Of a stretch of DNA of 64,000 nucleotides, positions 10,127 through 21,556 are shown piece after piece. The DNA comes from Apodospora peruviana (Eukaryota > Ascomycota > Sordariomycetes > Sordariales > Lasiosphaeriaceae). Position numbers and translations under genes: made by a program. Where the stretch lies: positions 2,222,501 to 2,286,500 of the forward strand of contig JAUEDM010000007.1 in the NCBI GenBank assembly GCA_033439685.1. Direction: 5' to 3'. The notes beneath the pieces are model-generated. The model saw only the letters and a program-made list of their open reading frames with translations, was not told the DNA's origin and searched no databases. Position 1 is the first letter of the stretch. Each line of letters starts with the position of its first letter.

Positions 10127-11872
10127 TGTGTTCCTGATAAGCGGGTTCGAAAGGACTCGTCTGTCGGGTTCAAATGCCGACGATGTCACTTCTTGCGAAG
10201 ATGGTTGCGGAGAGCCACAAACGGAGGAAATCGTATGCGTGTGTTCTCGATCAACGGAAAACGGTCGCTGGTCGTCGGTGTCTGTTCGCCTAAGAATCCG
10301 AGGCAAGTCTCGCAAACTTGTCCCTAATGTCGCGCAAAGATGTCGTTCGTGAACCTAGACACACAAGTTTGTCGGCGTTACCCGCGACAGCAGGAGCCCG
10401 TGTCGGAAGCGGTGGCGGGGGATTTCGATTTTATCTCGCGCGATCAATTCCCCACCAGCGGGCGCCTGTAAGGATCGTCGTGGGGGCAGGCGTCGCCGTC
10501 GCGATCGGTTGGTGGAGTAGAACCAAATCGCCAATTGAAGGTCCACGGACGCGGACGGGATTGCTCAACGGCGTCAAACGGGAACGGGAGCGCAAATCAG
10601 TAGCGCTGGTCCGGTCGCTCGGGGGATCGTCAATCCCGAATATATTTTTGGTTAGTCGGTCGGTCGGCGTGGTCGGTCGGCGTGGTCGGTCGGCTTGTCG
10701 ATAAATCCAAATCTTTCACACAGCTCACGCGTGATGCTTCTTCTTCCTGTCGGCCGTATATAGTGGCCAACTCTTTTCGTTCAGCTCAGCTCAGCCCTGA
10801 ACGGGACTTCTCTGGTGTTAGAGAAAGTGCGATGTTGGTTGAACAATCGAAAGGAAGGATCCGGCGCAGCGGCGCGGTTTCTCGTCCAACACACAAACGG
10901 CGTCCAACGGGAGCCAAGACCTTGCCGCTTCGCGTCCACTCACCCGTAAACGATAGCTGATGGCTGCCTTACGGCAGGGGTGCCTTCCAGGTTGCGGGGA
11001 CTTGCTCGACGACGCGCACGCGCAGTGAGATTAGGTGAGCAGACAGGGATTGCGATAAACGCCGACCGGGGAATTGATGGATGAGATAACGATCATGAAC
11101 GAGAAGATGAGCTCAGTAAAAGAAGCAAAATATATCACGATATATTCAGTCAATCATATGATAATTATCGGGTAGGATTGGGTGCCCAATCATTCAATCT
11201 AATTGCATGATCCCAAACGGGGCCTCAGTTGCTTGCGTGTTCGGGTATTGGCGCATGGCTGAGTTGTCCCTGGATAACACAGCGAACAGTCGTGGGGTGT
11301 TTGGGGTTCCCAGAGCTCCCCAGTTCACGGACAGTGTGTTTGATGTGTTTGGCTGGACCGCTTCTGGGCCGTTTCTTCACTTCCCGCATTGGTGCTAAAA
11401 ATTGCCGATGGGCGGGAAGGATCCGAGGCATCTTGCAAACATTTTGCGAGCTCTTCCCGGTCCTGTCAGCACGAAACCAGCAACCGTAGCAAGACTCGCC
11501 CATCACTGACTGGCAGGTGGCACGAGCACCCGAAGTAGACATGACGATGCTTCAAGGAACCATATCGAAAGAAAAAATACTCGTGTTGCCCGTCGAAGGC
11601 CAGGGATATCCGCCGCCCCAAAAGTCTAGATGCCATCCCAAGAACCGCTATTAACACCATTGCGTAAGGTTACATACGTTCAAAGAATTGGAAACAGTCA
11701 TCCCTCATCAACCCAATGCCCGATCCCAAAGCCAATTTAATAACCGCCCAATTCCGTATGTTATACAGGTACTCCCTTGTTTGTTGTCCCGTTGATCCTA
11801 CCAGTGTTGTCGCACCATTGTGACGCCGACACCTGGTCTGTAGCTCTACAAAAATGCTTGCCCTTCGAGGGG
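10127..11872. other. Intergenic region with a short tandem repeat
   Basis: About 1.7 kb without a supported gene. It holds the promoter of the membrane-protein gene, a TCGG-rich tandem repeat (10655-10699) and an AT-rich stretch around 11130-11200. The arginase 3' end lies at the far side. Confidence 0.45.
10655..10699. repeat. GC-rich short tandem repeat, about 13-bp unit
   Basis: About three imperfect copies of the unit ggtcggtcggcgt, preceded by extra tcgg units. It is probably a minisatellite and lies in intergenic DNA upstream of the MARVEL-like gene. Confidence 0.7.
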
Positions 11873-13042
11873 TTATAGCAAGCTCTCCCCCAGCGCACAT
11901 CTGACGAGCGAGCAACCCGCCCGCACAGTCTCGTGGGCGCCAATGTCGCTCTCAGGCGCCAGGCTGGGGTTGACCTCGACCAGATCCACAGCAACGAGGC
12001 TGCCCGTCTCGTGCACGCACTCGCAGATGTAGTCTCCCTCGCGCAGCGTCAGGCCACCGCGAACCGGCGTTCCCGTCGAAGGCGCCCACATGGGATCCAG
12101 CGCATCCACGTCAAAGGACAAGTGGATCGGCGTATCGGTCCCGATATGCCCAAGCGCCATCTCCATGACCCGTCCGATGCCATGCCGATCGATATCGAAC
12201 ATGCTGAACGCCTTGATCCCGTTCTCGCGCAGGATGCGCTTCTCACCTGCATCAACGTCACGCAGGCCAATGTACACCAGCTTCTTGACACTAATACGAT
12301 TCTCGGGCTTCAGCCACCCGAAGAAGTCCTCGTTGTCCTCGCGCGCGAGCCCAGTGAGAAAACTGACGGGCATGCCGTGGATGTTGCCGCTCCCGCTCGT
12401 TTCTGGGGTGTTGATGTCGGCGTGCGCGTCAACCCAGATGACGGCGATGTCTTGTCCGACCGTCTCGCGGATCGCCTTAGCTGTGCCGCCGATCGTCCCG
12501 ATGGCGATGCTATGGTCGCCACCAAGCGTCAGGACCAGCCGCCCTTCCTTGGCGTGCGAGTATACCTGGTCGGCGATGCGTCTCGTGACGGACGACACGG
12601 CGCGCGGGTTCTTCATGTTGCGGTGCGGCGGGTCGTCCTTTGGCACGAGATCGGTGTAGAGGTGCACCTGGTCGTCGCCATAGAGCTTGTAGCCCAGCTC
12701 CTCACGGAGCTGGGTCAGCAGGCCTGACTCTATCAGGGCCGACGGCGCGGCATCGACTCCCGGCTTGCACTGTAGGTTGGTATGTCTTGTCAGCTTTCGT
12801 CCATCTAGCTTGTGAGGGTATCTCTTGCGCACCTGACCGCCCGAGAAGCCAACAGCGACGATTCCAAGCTCCTCCGGGTGGGAGAGGAACTTGGATTCCA
12901 CCATTGAAGTATTCATGCCGAAGAAACGAGAACCAGTACTGCTGAATGAGCGTGTGGATGCAGATGAGGGCTTGATGGTGCCCGCGGTCTTGGATGGAGG
13001 CGCGGCCGTGTCGGGTTCTTCGCTGATGCGTGACGGGGACAT
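11873..13042 (-). CDS. Arginase (368 aa after splicing)
   Basis: Hydrolyses L-arginine to ornithine and urea. All Mn-binding signatures are present: GGDHS (residues 153-157), DAHAD (184-188) and SFDVDALDP (288-296), plus the downstream EVNPSL/E segment. Two exons: 13042-12833 and 12769-11873. The 63-nt intron (GTGCGC donor, ctacag acceptor, GCTGAC branch) is a multiple of three and stop-free, so the unspliced frame also reads through. It would insert 21 residues between GFSGGQ and CKPGVDAAP, where arginases have none, which is why I call it an intron. The N-terminal about 43 residues are Ser/Thr/Arg-rich and may be a targeting or regulatory extension. A second Met at residue 43 could start a shorter isoform, as is known for Neurospora arginase. 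Confidence 0.93.
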   Translation of the reverse strand: MSPSRISEEPDTAAPPSKTAGTIKPSSASTRSFSSTGSRFFGMNTSMVESKFLSHPEELGIVAVGFSGGQVRKRYPHKLDGRKLTRHTNLQCKPGVDAAPSALIESGLLTQLREELGYKLYGDDQVHLYTDLVPKDDPPHRNMKNPRAVSSVTRRIADQVYSHAKEGRLVLTLGGDHSIAIGTIGGTAKAIRETVGQDIAVIWVDAHADINTPETSGSGNIHGMPVSFLTGLAREDNEDFFGWLKPENRISVKKLVYIGLRDVDAGEKRILRENGIKAFSMFDIDRHGIGRVMEMALGHIGTDTPIHLSFDVDALDPMWAPSTGTPVRGGLTLREGDYICECVHETGSLVAVDLVEVNPSLAPESDIGAHETVRAGCSLVRCALGESLL

Positions 13043-14504
13043 TGGAGTGAAGGAAGTTTGTGGAAACTAAAGTCGGTCTGGGAAATCGTGCGAGATCCTA
13101 AAACACGAAAGGAAAAAGAAACGGGAAGGCGCGGAAAAGCGCGCAAAGAAATAGCTATCGGGATGACCAACAAAAAAGACTGAACGTGGATATCTTGGTA
13201 AGAAAGGTACGTAGCTTCCTTGTGGGCCAGATGATATGTCCGTAGCGGCTATCGGCGGGCTTCACACAGAATGACGCCGAGGTCGCGGCTGAGGCGGGGG
13301 CTTGTTGGTTCCGCCAAGCAGCACCACCCACTGGAAAGAACGTTCCCGGCCGTGCCATGCTGACTTGCAGCGCCGATCCGCCCTGCAGACGCCGCGCCGC
13401 CCCCGCGATCCAAGAAATGTCAACGTTTTACGTTACAGATTTCATGCCACAGCGGCTGAGACGATCAGGTCCTGTGAACTGCGGATGTTGCATTTTCTCA
13501 TCGATCCGGCAAAGACTTTCGTAATGAACCACAGAACAGCAATCCGATCACGGAGCAAACATTAGTCTTTCGTCTCAAGTCATCATGATTTGTGAGAATG
13601 GCCTCAAAAATCCTGTTTTGCTGTCCAATCGTCCCGTCTCAGCCGGAGCAGCGTTCCTCCATGAGCACGATCAGACATGACAGATCGCTCATCTTACCTA
13701 GCTTGGGGTTGGGAGGGTCGTACTTATAGATGGTCCGGCCACATTCAACTTTTGGTTCCTTGGTTAAATTCAAACTTTCGACCTTTACCTTCCTGATCGT
13801 GATGTTTTCGCTCGTCCTATTTACCTTTCAGATATATCTCTTACCTAGGTGGCGCATCCGACACGACGGAAGAACAGGTTTCGGTCACCGAAGCGGATGA
13901 CTCGGCGGTGCGACTTCGCTCTGCCGTGCTAACAACCTACAGTGCAACCCCCTATCAAATTGTCGTGGCCGTTGGTCCAAGCCGTGTTGTAAAAATTCAA
14001 GTGTCTCTGACCTTGGGTTTTGCCTTCAAGTTAGACGACTCGGAGGGTTTCTGACGTCCCGCGGTCTGAAGCTGAGTCGCATCCGTGAGTCTATGCCTGT
14101 TCACTTATATGTAAGTGAGTGATTACCAACAAAATACTAGTAAATCTACTATTATTTGACAAAACGCCGATACAGTCACCGAGTCTGATATACTAAGCAG
14201 GTCGGTTCCACGAGATCAACTTTGCCGCAAAGACGACACCTACCGAGTGCCCGCAAACCACATCGCTATCTTTATCAACTTAGGTTATCCATGAAAGAGT
14301 GCATGTCTCCGAGTTTCAGCTGAACAACCAATGTAGTACCGAATATTCAATAGTCTGCTGTAGCGTGCCAAATCAGGGGTTAGCGCTGATATGAGTTGAT
14401 GAGGCTCCAAAGTATGCTCAAATGCGAGTCCCCCGGAGTGTGATCCGAGATCCCCTTTACTACTACACGGAAAACCCAATAAGGTCCACTGTTCAAAACC
14501 TCAA
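13043..14504. other. Intergenic region between divergent arginase and HET genes
   Basis: About 1.5 kb holding both promoters. Nothing else is recognised; short frames here lack motifs. Confidence 0.45.
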
Positions 14505-16478
14505 ATGGACAAGCCCTACGTATATGAGCGCCTGCGGCGAGCAGGCCAAATCCGTCTCTTGTGTCTCCAACCGGGAACACTCGACAATGACATCCACTTC
14601 ACCCTCGTGTCCGTCAACCTCCACGAAAACCCAGAATACGAAGCCATATCGTACTGCTGGGGTGACCCAACCGACGTCAAGACGGTCTACTGCAACGGCA
14701 AGACCATCCAGGTCACCACCAGCCTGTACACAGCCCTTCGTCGGTTCCGCAAGCCGGATGAGGAGCGGACGCTCTGGGCCGATGCGGTGTGCATCAACCA
14801 GAAGGACAACGCCGAGAAGACCGAGCAGGTCAAACTCATGCACCGCATCTACTCGCAGCCGAGCCACATTCTCATCTGGCTGGGTGACGACATGACTGGT
14901 CTCGACGGGCTAAAGGAATCGATTCAGGGCGCGCTGGAGGTCTTGCCTCCCTCGAGCGAGGATACCGAGTTTCTACAGCGCGTGTCGAAGGAGATGTTTC
15001 GGGAGGCCTCGGTAAGATAAAGTTCGCATACGCCATTAAACTACTTATCGAGTTGGTTTTGATTGTGAGAGAACAAGTAGAGACTTCGCAAGGAGAAAAA
15101 GCCGAATTTCAACGACCATAACTGGGCGCCCATCAACTATGTCTTTTGCCGGCCATGGTTCAACAGGAGGTGGATCATCCAGGAAGTCGCCATGGCACCA
15201 GAGCACGTTCCCAGAACTTGCATCTGCGGAGAGATCGAGTTCTCGTGGACCGACCTGGCAGATATAGCTTACAGGATCGGCTCCCACGGCCTAGGGTCAT
15301 CCATCGCCGGCCTGTCAGTCATAAACTACTACTCACCAACCATGTGGTCCTTCTTCCTCGAGAACGGCCGGCCCTTTTTGTCATTAACATCAACCTTCAT
15401 GGCCATGCTGATAAAGAGATATCAAGGCACCTCCAATCTTGTGGATGCCATCACCGCGACCGCCACTTTCAAAGCCACTGACGGCCGCGACCACCTCTAC
15501 TCCCTGCTCAACCTGACGCCCTTCAACAGCGACCTTCAGCCGGACTACACCGTCACCCCCTCACAAGCGTGCATGCGTTTTGCTCTCGCGACCCTCCGGA
15601 AGGACAAGAACCTGCGCGTGCTCAGCCTGGCGCCGCACACTTTTGTGGGTGTCGGCGATGTTGTCGCAAATCGCCTCCCGGGCCTCCCGTCCTGGGTCCC
15701 CGACCTCACCTGTCAAGGCGGCGTGAACCCGATGGTCTCGTACACTATCCGCAAGCAGTTGTTTCATGCCGGCGGTCCTGACGTCTTTGCGGACGTTTCT
15801 AAGGATAACACCCGCCTCCATTTGCGGGGGTGTATCGTCGATACCATCGCCGCAGTGACGACCGCCAACATTGACGTGCCGTTTCCGTCCGAAGAGGACA
15901 TCCTCCCGAAAACGCACATCTCGGCGCGGGTGAAAATGCGCGTGCGCAACTGGCTGCGCGAGTGCCGCGACCTTGCTGCTTTCCCCAAAAGCTGGACTGA
16001 CCGTCTACACGACGACAATTTCCGAAAGGAATTTGCCGAGACCGTTCTGTGCGGCATGACGGGCATGCGCGATGCCCTTCCGCCGGACCTGCTGCCGTAT
16101 GTGGAGATGTACATGGGCTACGTGTTTGACTATTTCGAGGAGGGGTACAAGCTGACGGAGGAGCTGCGGGAGGCGATGTTAACGTACGGCGCACTAATCG
16201 AGTCGTCGACGACGGGCATGGTTGAGGCGAGACGATTTTGTCGGACGGAGGGGGGCAGGTTGGGGCAGGTGAGGAAGGAGGCGCAGGTGGGGGATTCGGT
16301 TTGTGTGATTTTTGGTGCCGAGGTGCCGTATGTGATACGGCCTATCGAAGCTGAGGATCATGGTGGTGAGGGAGTGAGATGCTATAGGTTGATTGGAGAC
16401 GCATTTGTGCATGGAGTGATGCAAGGCGAGGCGTTGGTTGATGAGAAGTACGAGACAGTTGATATCACTTTGGTCTAG
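14505..16478 (+). CDS. HET-domain heterokaryon incompatibility-type protein (634 aa)
   Basis: Two exons, 14505-15011 and 15081-16478, joined in phase 0 (GTAAGA donor, caagtag acceptor). The HET domain spans residues of about 40 to 190 with the hallmark blocks YEAISYCWG (45-53) and LWADAVCINQ (90-99), then RRWIIQEV just after the intron. HET domains trigger programmed cell death after non-self recognition. The remaining about 400 residues resemble the usual poorly conserved C-terminal region of HET proteins, with no repeats or second named domain. The C-terminal segment beginning GDSVCVIFGAEVPYVIRP is the conserved tail often seen in this class. The gene is likely functional because both exons are clean. 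Confidence 0.92.
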
Positions 16479-16970
16479 ATTATAGATAGATTGGAAGTTA
16501 GACAGTGGTTTTCTCTAGGTCGAAAACAGTAGTAGGTACGGCTTGGATCATATAATCACGTCCTCTTCAGTCCAAGCTCAGGACAGACCTTGCGGAGGCG
16601 GTATATATATAGGTTTCCTTAAATATTGTACCTTCCAACATCAGAGGCTCCAGCAATGGATGCGTCAAGTCAACTTGGCGCAGTGGTTAATCGTCTCACT
16701 TCCCGAGTTTATTAAGTTAGTTTCCGGATAAGACCCTGCCTCGGTTACGCCCAACGGACAGCGTTTGTGAGTTCGATTCATCTCTGGTGCACTTCTTTTT
16801 TTTTTCTTTCTCTTTTCTACACCTTAACTCATGCATGTGGTTTATAGTCGCTTGCAAGCCGCGCAACCGGTTAATATCACTTATGGTTTAGATAAGGTAG
16901 ACAGGGCAGTTGTTCATTTTCAAGCTATTGGACGAAAATCAAAACAGTCGTAAGTCCTCCATCGAACTAC
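16479..16970. other. Intergenic region with a tRNA-Arg-like remnant
   Basis: Convergent 3' region between the HET gene and the 400-aa gene. It contains the tRNA-derived element listed separately and a following T/C-rich tract. Confidence 0.5.
16668..16815 (+). repeat. tRNA-Arg-derived remnant / possible SINE head
   Basis: A perfect A-box-like TGGCGCAGTGG lies at 16676-16686 and a B-box-like GTTCGATTC at 16771-16779. Segments resembling a tRNA-Arg anticodon arm (gtctcacttcc and ccggataaga) are split between them. The element ends in a run of T (16797-16806). The A-B spacing is about 50 nt too long, the D stem and T stem do not pair, and no acceptor stem can be formed. It is therefore not a working tRNA. 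An old tRNA-derived SINE or an interrupted pseudo-tRNA fits best. Confidence 0.35.
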
Positions 16971-18173
16971 TCAGGTGCTTGTCTCATCTATTTCATCATC
17001 CTCATCACTGTGATCATATCTCACCCTTCCCTCCCACTGGCGCTGAATCCACTCCGGGTACCGCCTGAACCGCGTCATCCAGCGCTCCCTGGAGTGATTC
17101 CACTCCGCGAAGCTGACCCAATCACCCAACGAAAAGACATCCCGCGACCGATTGTCGCCCATATACTCAGGCTGCAGGTTCCGCTCCCACTCGTCGCGAT
17201 AAATACCCGTCAGATGGATCGGCTCCTCCGGGTCGACGCGTTCCGTGTTTTGCCCGCCGACGAGAATCGGCAGCGGGCACGAATACGACGAATCATTATC
17301 ACTCATGTCCTCGGCGGCGAGCAGAAACGCCAGCAGCTGCTCCTTCTGGTTGTCGAGCAGCTTGCAGATGCGGTAGGGCACATTACCGCCGCGCTCCGGA
17401 TGCAAATAGACGGCGTTCGGGTCGGCTTGGTGAGGCGGTAGGTCGTAGTCATCATCCGATTCTTCTTCATCCTTCCTCTCCTCTTCTTCAGCTTTGACAG
17501 GATCATTCCTATCAAACAGGACGACCCCTCCCAAAATGCGGTTCTCGGCCCAGTACCCGACCACATCGGCAACACCGTCAGGGTACTGCTCGTAATCAAC
17601 ATACCAGCTATGACAAAACAGTGTAGGTAGCGGTCCGTCAGGGTTGATCCGCCACCAGAGCTCGTCGTCTGACCTAGGCGCCCAGTCAGTCACGCCGTCG
17701 TCTTTGTGACCGCTTGCCTCTAACTGGAAGAGCACAGCCGCGATCTGGTGCACAGCTATGGCGACCATCTCGATCAGACGCGTCCCGAAGGCGGCAGACC
17801 CGGAGGTTGTGGCCTGGTAGGCCGACAGCAGGCTCGCGTCGAACCTCAAAGACCCTGGGTCGAACTCGGCGCGGAAGAGTCTCGTCTTGTCCAGCGCGCC
17901 CGGACATAGTGTCTTGTGCCGGTTGATGGGGTGCGCAGGACTAAGAATACCGCCAGGGGTGTCGTCGGCGACGCTGGCGAGGGGCAGGCCGTCGATGATC
18001 TGGGCGTATGTCGTCTCCGCGATCTCGGTCGTGAGGACGTTGGAGATGGCTCTTGTGAGTGGGACGCGGTGCGCATCGTCCAGCGTGTCGAGCGACTGCC
18101 TGCTCTGTTTGGCCTTAAGAGCCAGCTCGCGATAATCGGGCTCCTCCTGTGCTGTGTTGGTCTTGGATTTCAT
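16971..18173 (-). CDS. Fungal protein of unknown function (400 aa)
   Basis: A clean intronless 400-aa frame with strong coding character. Not recognised as a named family. Visible features are a hydrophobic helix around SAAFGTRLIEMVAIAVHQIAA, a Trp-rich block (DELWWRINPDGPLPTLF), an acidic low-complexity stretch (EEEERKDEEESDDDYD) about two thirds in, and a Trp/Arg-rich C-terminus ending in an acidic tail. No signal peptide or TM segment is evident. It is convergent with the HET gene, with a 492-bp gap. Confidence 0.8.
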   Translation of the reverse strand: MKSKTNTAQEEPDYRELALKAKQSRQSLDTLDDAHRVPLTRAISNVLTTEIAETTYAQIIDGLPLASVADDTPGGILSPAHPINRHKTLCPGALDKTRLFRAEFDPGSLRFDASLLSAYQATTSGSAAFGTRLIEMVAIAVHQIAAVLFQLEASGHKDDGVTDWAPRSDDELWWRINPDGPLPTLFCHSWYVDYEQYPDGVADVVGYWAENRILGGVVLFDRNDPVKAEEEERKDEEESDDDYDLPPHQADPNAVYLHPERGGNVPYRICKLLDNQKEQLLAFLLAAEDMSDNDSSYSCPLPILVGGQNTERVDPEEPIHLTGIYRDEWERNLQPEYMGDNRSRDVFSLGDWVSFAEWNHSRERWMTRFRRYPEWIQRQWEGRVRYDHSDEDDEIDETST

Positions 18174-19448
18174 GTTTGCGGGGTTTTCTTCTCCAGCTAA
18201 TTTTTGTAGTTGGGGTCGTCGTCTGTCTTTGGCAAAGTCGGAACCTTTTTGCTTTTATTTTTCTCTGCTGTTGTTGCTTTTTGGGCACCTTTTCGAGTCC
18301 TTCGTGGATTGAAAGCATCAAGGTACCTCAGTCTACGGAAGGTCCTCAACGGAGGGCGGCACGACCTACAATTAGAAGGAAGAGGACCGTTGGGCATCCT
18401 ACCCGCTTGTTGCCGAACCTGGAATTTCGCATCGCCTAATTAAGCGCCTAACCTACCCAATCGCCTCACTTACACGGACCTGATTCGTGCAGTTCGGATT
18501 ACGTACTGCACTTGGCCTTCGGATCTGCACCACCCACCTATTCCTTCGCAGGAGTTTGTGGCACATGAGGATCATCACGGTTCCGAGCGGATGGGCCTCT
18601 TTGTAATACAGTTTGACATGATGACTGTGGGTGTGGTGTGCGCATTTATGATTCGCACTACACGACAAACGCCACCAGCAATTTAACAACAAGACCTCGT
18701 GGTCTCGCTCTCGGTATCCCTTTTCGGCCGATGGCTTCCCAAAGGAAAAATCCCAAGACCGGGCCACCAGCCCTAATATTGAGATATACTCGTTACAAAA
18801 GCTTTGTTTTCTGACCCAAGGCCTGCTCAGTACCAACTAAATGCTGATACAGACAGCTGCAATCCCAACCGAAAAAGCTGTCCGTCCGCTTCCTCCAGCC
18901 CAACAAAATCCTCGGGTCTAAGTCGGTAATCAGCCTCCCCAAGGAATCGGGTTTGGCCAACTTCAGGTCGAATCCGCGTCTCTGATCTGTCTCGCCATGT
19001 TGTGATCCTGTCCATAGTTTCTATTTATTCTTCGCATAGTGAGTAAGGAGCTAAGAGATCGTGATTCGGTTGAACAATAAAACCAGCCGACTTTCTCCTC
19101 CCGTCACCATACACCCAGCTCTCCATCACCGCATCTTCATTCAACATTCTCATTAACTACCAAGTACATTCACGCCTTACTGGTTTGATACACAGGACCC
19201 AGCTATCGTAACATTTAGGTACAGAGCATCCACTAGTACACGTACCCAATCTCACCGATCCTAAGCTAGGTACCTAACAACGCAGGTTTGGGAAGGATAT
19301 TCAGCCCCGTATCTCAGCACGTTTCTGCGTAGTTTCCATAGAGATAACCCGGTCCAGATAAGGTGGGCGGACATTGGCCCTTCTACAGTATCAGAGCCTC
19401 TATATTTAGACAGGACTCGACGTATCGAGTCTCGAAACCGTAGGAACC
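18174..19448. other. Intergenic region between divergent genes
   Basis: About 1.3 kb, presumably two promoters. It has a TAGGTACCTAA motif at 19267-19277 and no gene. Confidence 0.45.
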
Positions 19449-21556
19449 ATGCTTACTCGTCGCTCGGCTCGAAATCAACTCCCGCCGCCGCGGGAGCCTC
19501 CTCGGCCAAGGAGACCCATAGGTTCTTTACCATTAGCCCCTGGATTAGGCTCGAGACCACCTGCAGAAGACCCTGATCTTCAAGGCACGCTCGAATTCAG
19601 CCTGCAAGTGGGCAGAGATGGGGACTCTACTCGGATTCCGTCCGGTACCCCTGCTTACCGCGCGGTTCACACGGCCATCAACCAAACCCTGAGATACTTC
19701 AACCAAAATGAAGGAAGGCTGTTTCTCGCCACGATCTTGCAAGATATCGTAACAGCGAGACAATCGCGGAACCGCGGGGACCAGCTGGGTCTGTGGGACG
19801 CCTTCAAAAACCAACGAAGAGCCGGGAATGACACACACCCGGAATGGAAGGCTGTGGAAATCTTCCTCGAACGAATGTCGCGAGAACACCCCGTGGTGGA
19901 CGGGCAGTACATGCCGTCCGAGGCTGTCTGGGTCCGGAGTAACACCGCCAGCCACTCGAGCAGCCTGGCAACCTTCAACCCGAGGAGGGCTGGCAGGTTC
20001 CTCGTCAACCAGTCCATCGTCGAGAGCCTGGTGTATATCGGCCAGACAGACCGGAACTGTATCGAGTATACGATGCTCCAAGGCATCCTCAAGATCTCAA
20101 TGATGCACGAGTATGTGCATGCCCAGACGTCCTTCCTCACGGGTTTCCGTGCAGGGCGCAGAGAGGACACACCTCCGGATGTCACCGGGCGCGGGCACGG
20201 CAACACCCAAACGGGCGAGGCCGGCCGCGCCCTAGAGATGGATCTGATCTTTGGAGGGTATATCGAGCTCTACGAAGATCCGGATAGCCCGTGGGGCAGA
20301 CACCAGCCTGGAACGGCATGGCTGATTGAGGGCACCGCTGGGAACTCGCTTGCCTGGCGAGTCAATCCCACATGGTGGAACGACGTAGTCCGTAACGGTA
20401 AGTGGCCATGCAATCCTCAACTGCCTATCCACCTATGTCCTTACCTGCCTCAGCTAAACAAAACACCTAACGTTTTTTTTGAAACCGCCTAGATTACCGA
20501 TGGGGCGTAAGGGTCCTCGACGCACCCCCGCTCACTCGCAGCGATGTCGAACGGAACGCGACACTCATGAACAGAGTGCGGATGCCAAAGAAGTCACGCA
20601 ACCGCGATTCGTCTTCGCCAGATAACGGTGGCGGAGGAGGAGGAGGAGGAGGAGGAGGAGGACCTAGTGGTGGTGGTGATGGTTATGGCGGCGGCGGCGG
20701 CTCGAGCAGCAAGAAGCCCCCACATAAGAAGAGAGACGGCGGCCCTGGCTCTAGCACCGGTTCCGCCGATCTTGAATACTACCAGCAAGGACCACCGCCC
20801 GGAGCGAGCGTGGCCTCCATTCGCCCGCGCCGAGACGACAACCCTTTCAAGCCGCGCGATGAAAGGGGACGGGAGGAGTATGAAACCGTGATTCTAAAGC
20901 CCCGCCCGAGCAACAAGGCACCGAAGTTCCGGGAAGCTCCGCGCGACTTCTCACCGGGCCGCCATGATGAGTATGAAGATCGCGGGCGCAGGGACGACCC
21001 CGTGAGTGGGATTCGGCGCCGCGTCACCAGCGCTGCCCCGGACCGACTTCCTGCCTCATGGAACAGATCTCCCAGCCGACAACGGGCCCCGATCGAGCGG
21101 GACGACCGCGGCCGAGAACTAGACGACCGTGACTACGAGATCAGGAGGCCTCGCGATAGCAGTACAGTCCGCCTGCCGCCGGCCCGCGCACTCAGCCGTA
21201 CCCGGGTCCCGATCGACCCGTACATGTCGGACGGAGGGGAGCGGCCTCCTCCCCTGCGGAAGAAGGATAAGGATAACAGACCTCCCATCTCACGCATGAT
21301 GGCCCGGATGTCGCTCAATGACACCTCAGGGCCTCCTCCTCGTCCACCTCCACAGCCTCGAGTAGATCAGTGGGGCTATCCACTACCGATGCCTCCAGGT
21401 CCAGGATATGCGCCGCCTGGTCCAGGATATGCGCCGCCTGGTCCAGTATATGCGCCGCCTGGTCCAGTATATGCGCCGCCTGGTCCAGTATATGCGCCGC
21501 CTCTATCAATGTATGCGCAGCCTCCTCCAGGATGGCGGCCGCCTCCAGGATATTGA
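19449..21556 (+). CDS. HExxH metalloprotease-like protein with Gly/Pro-rich disordered tail (670 aa)
   Basis: Two exons, 19449-20397 and 20493-21556. The intron has a perfect GTAAGT donor, a CCTAAC branch and a cctag acceptor, and the split codon gives Asp. Residues of about 45-330 form a folded domain with the zinc-metallopeptidase motif HEYVH (220-224). A downstream Glu in GRALEMDL (E263) could be the third ligand (inference). After the intron the chain becomes basic and disordered: a poly-Gly run, Arg/Asp-rich stretches, then a tandem heptad repeat of GPVYAPP type (21-bp units, 21397-21500) and a Pro-rich end. No signal peptide is evident. Reading the two frames as separate genes is less likely, because the splice sites and phase are ideal. 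I do not recognise an exact peptidase family. Confidence 0.72.
21397..21502 (+). repeat. In-frame 21-bp tandem repeat encoding GPxYAPP heptads
   Basis: Five near-identical units of cctggtccagtatatgcgcc type, coding for GP(G/V)YAPP, within exon 2 of the 670-aa gene. Each unit is one heptad, so copy-number change keeps the frame. Confidence 0.85.
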
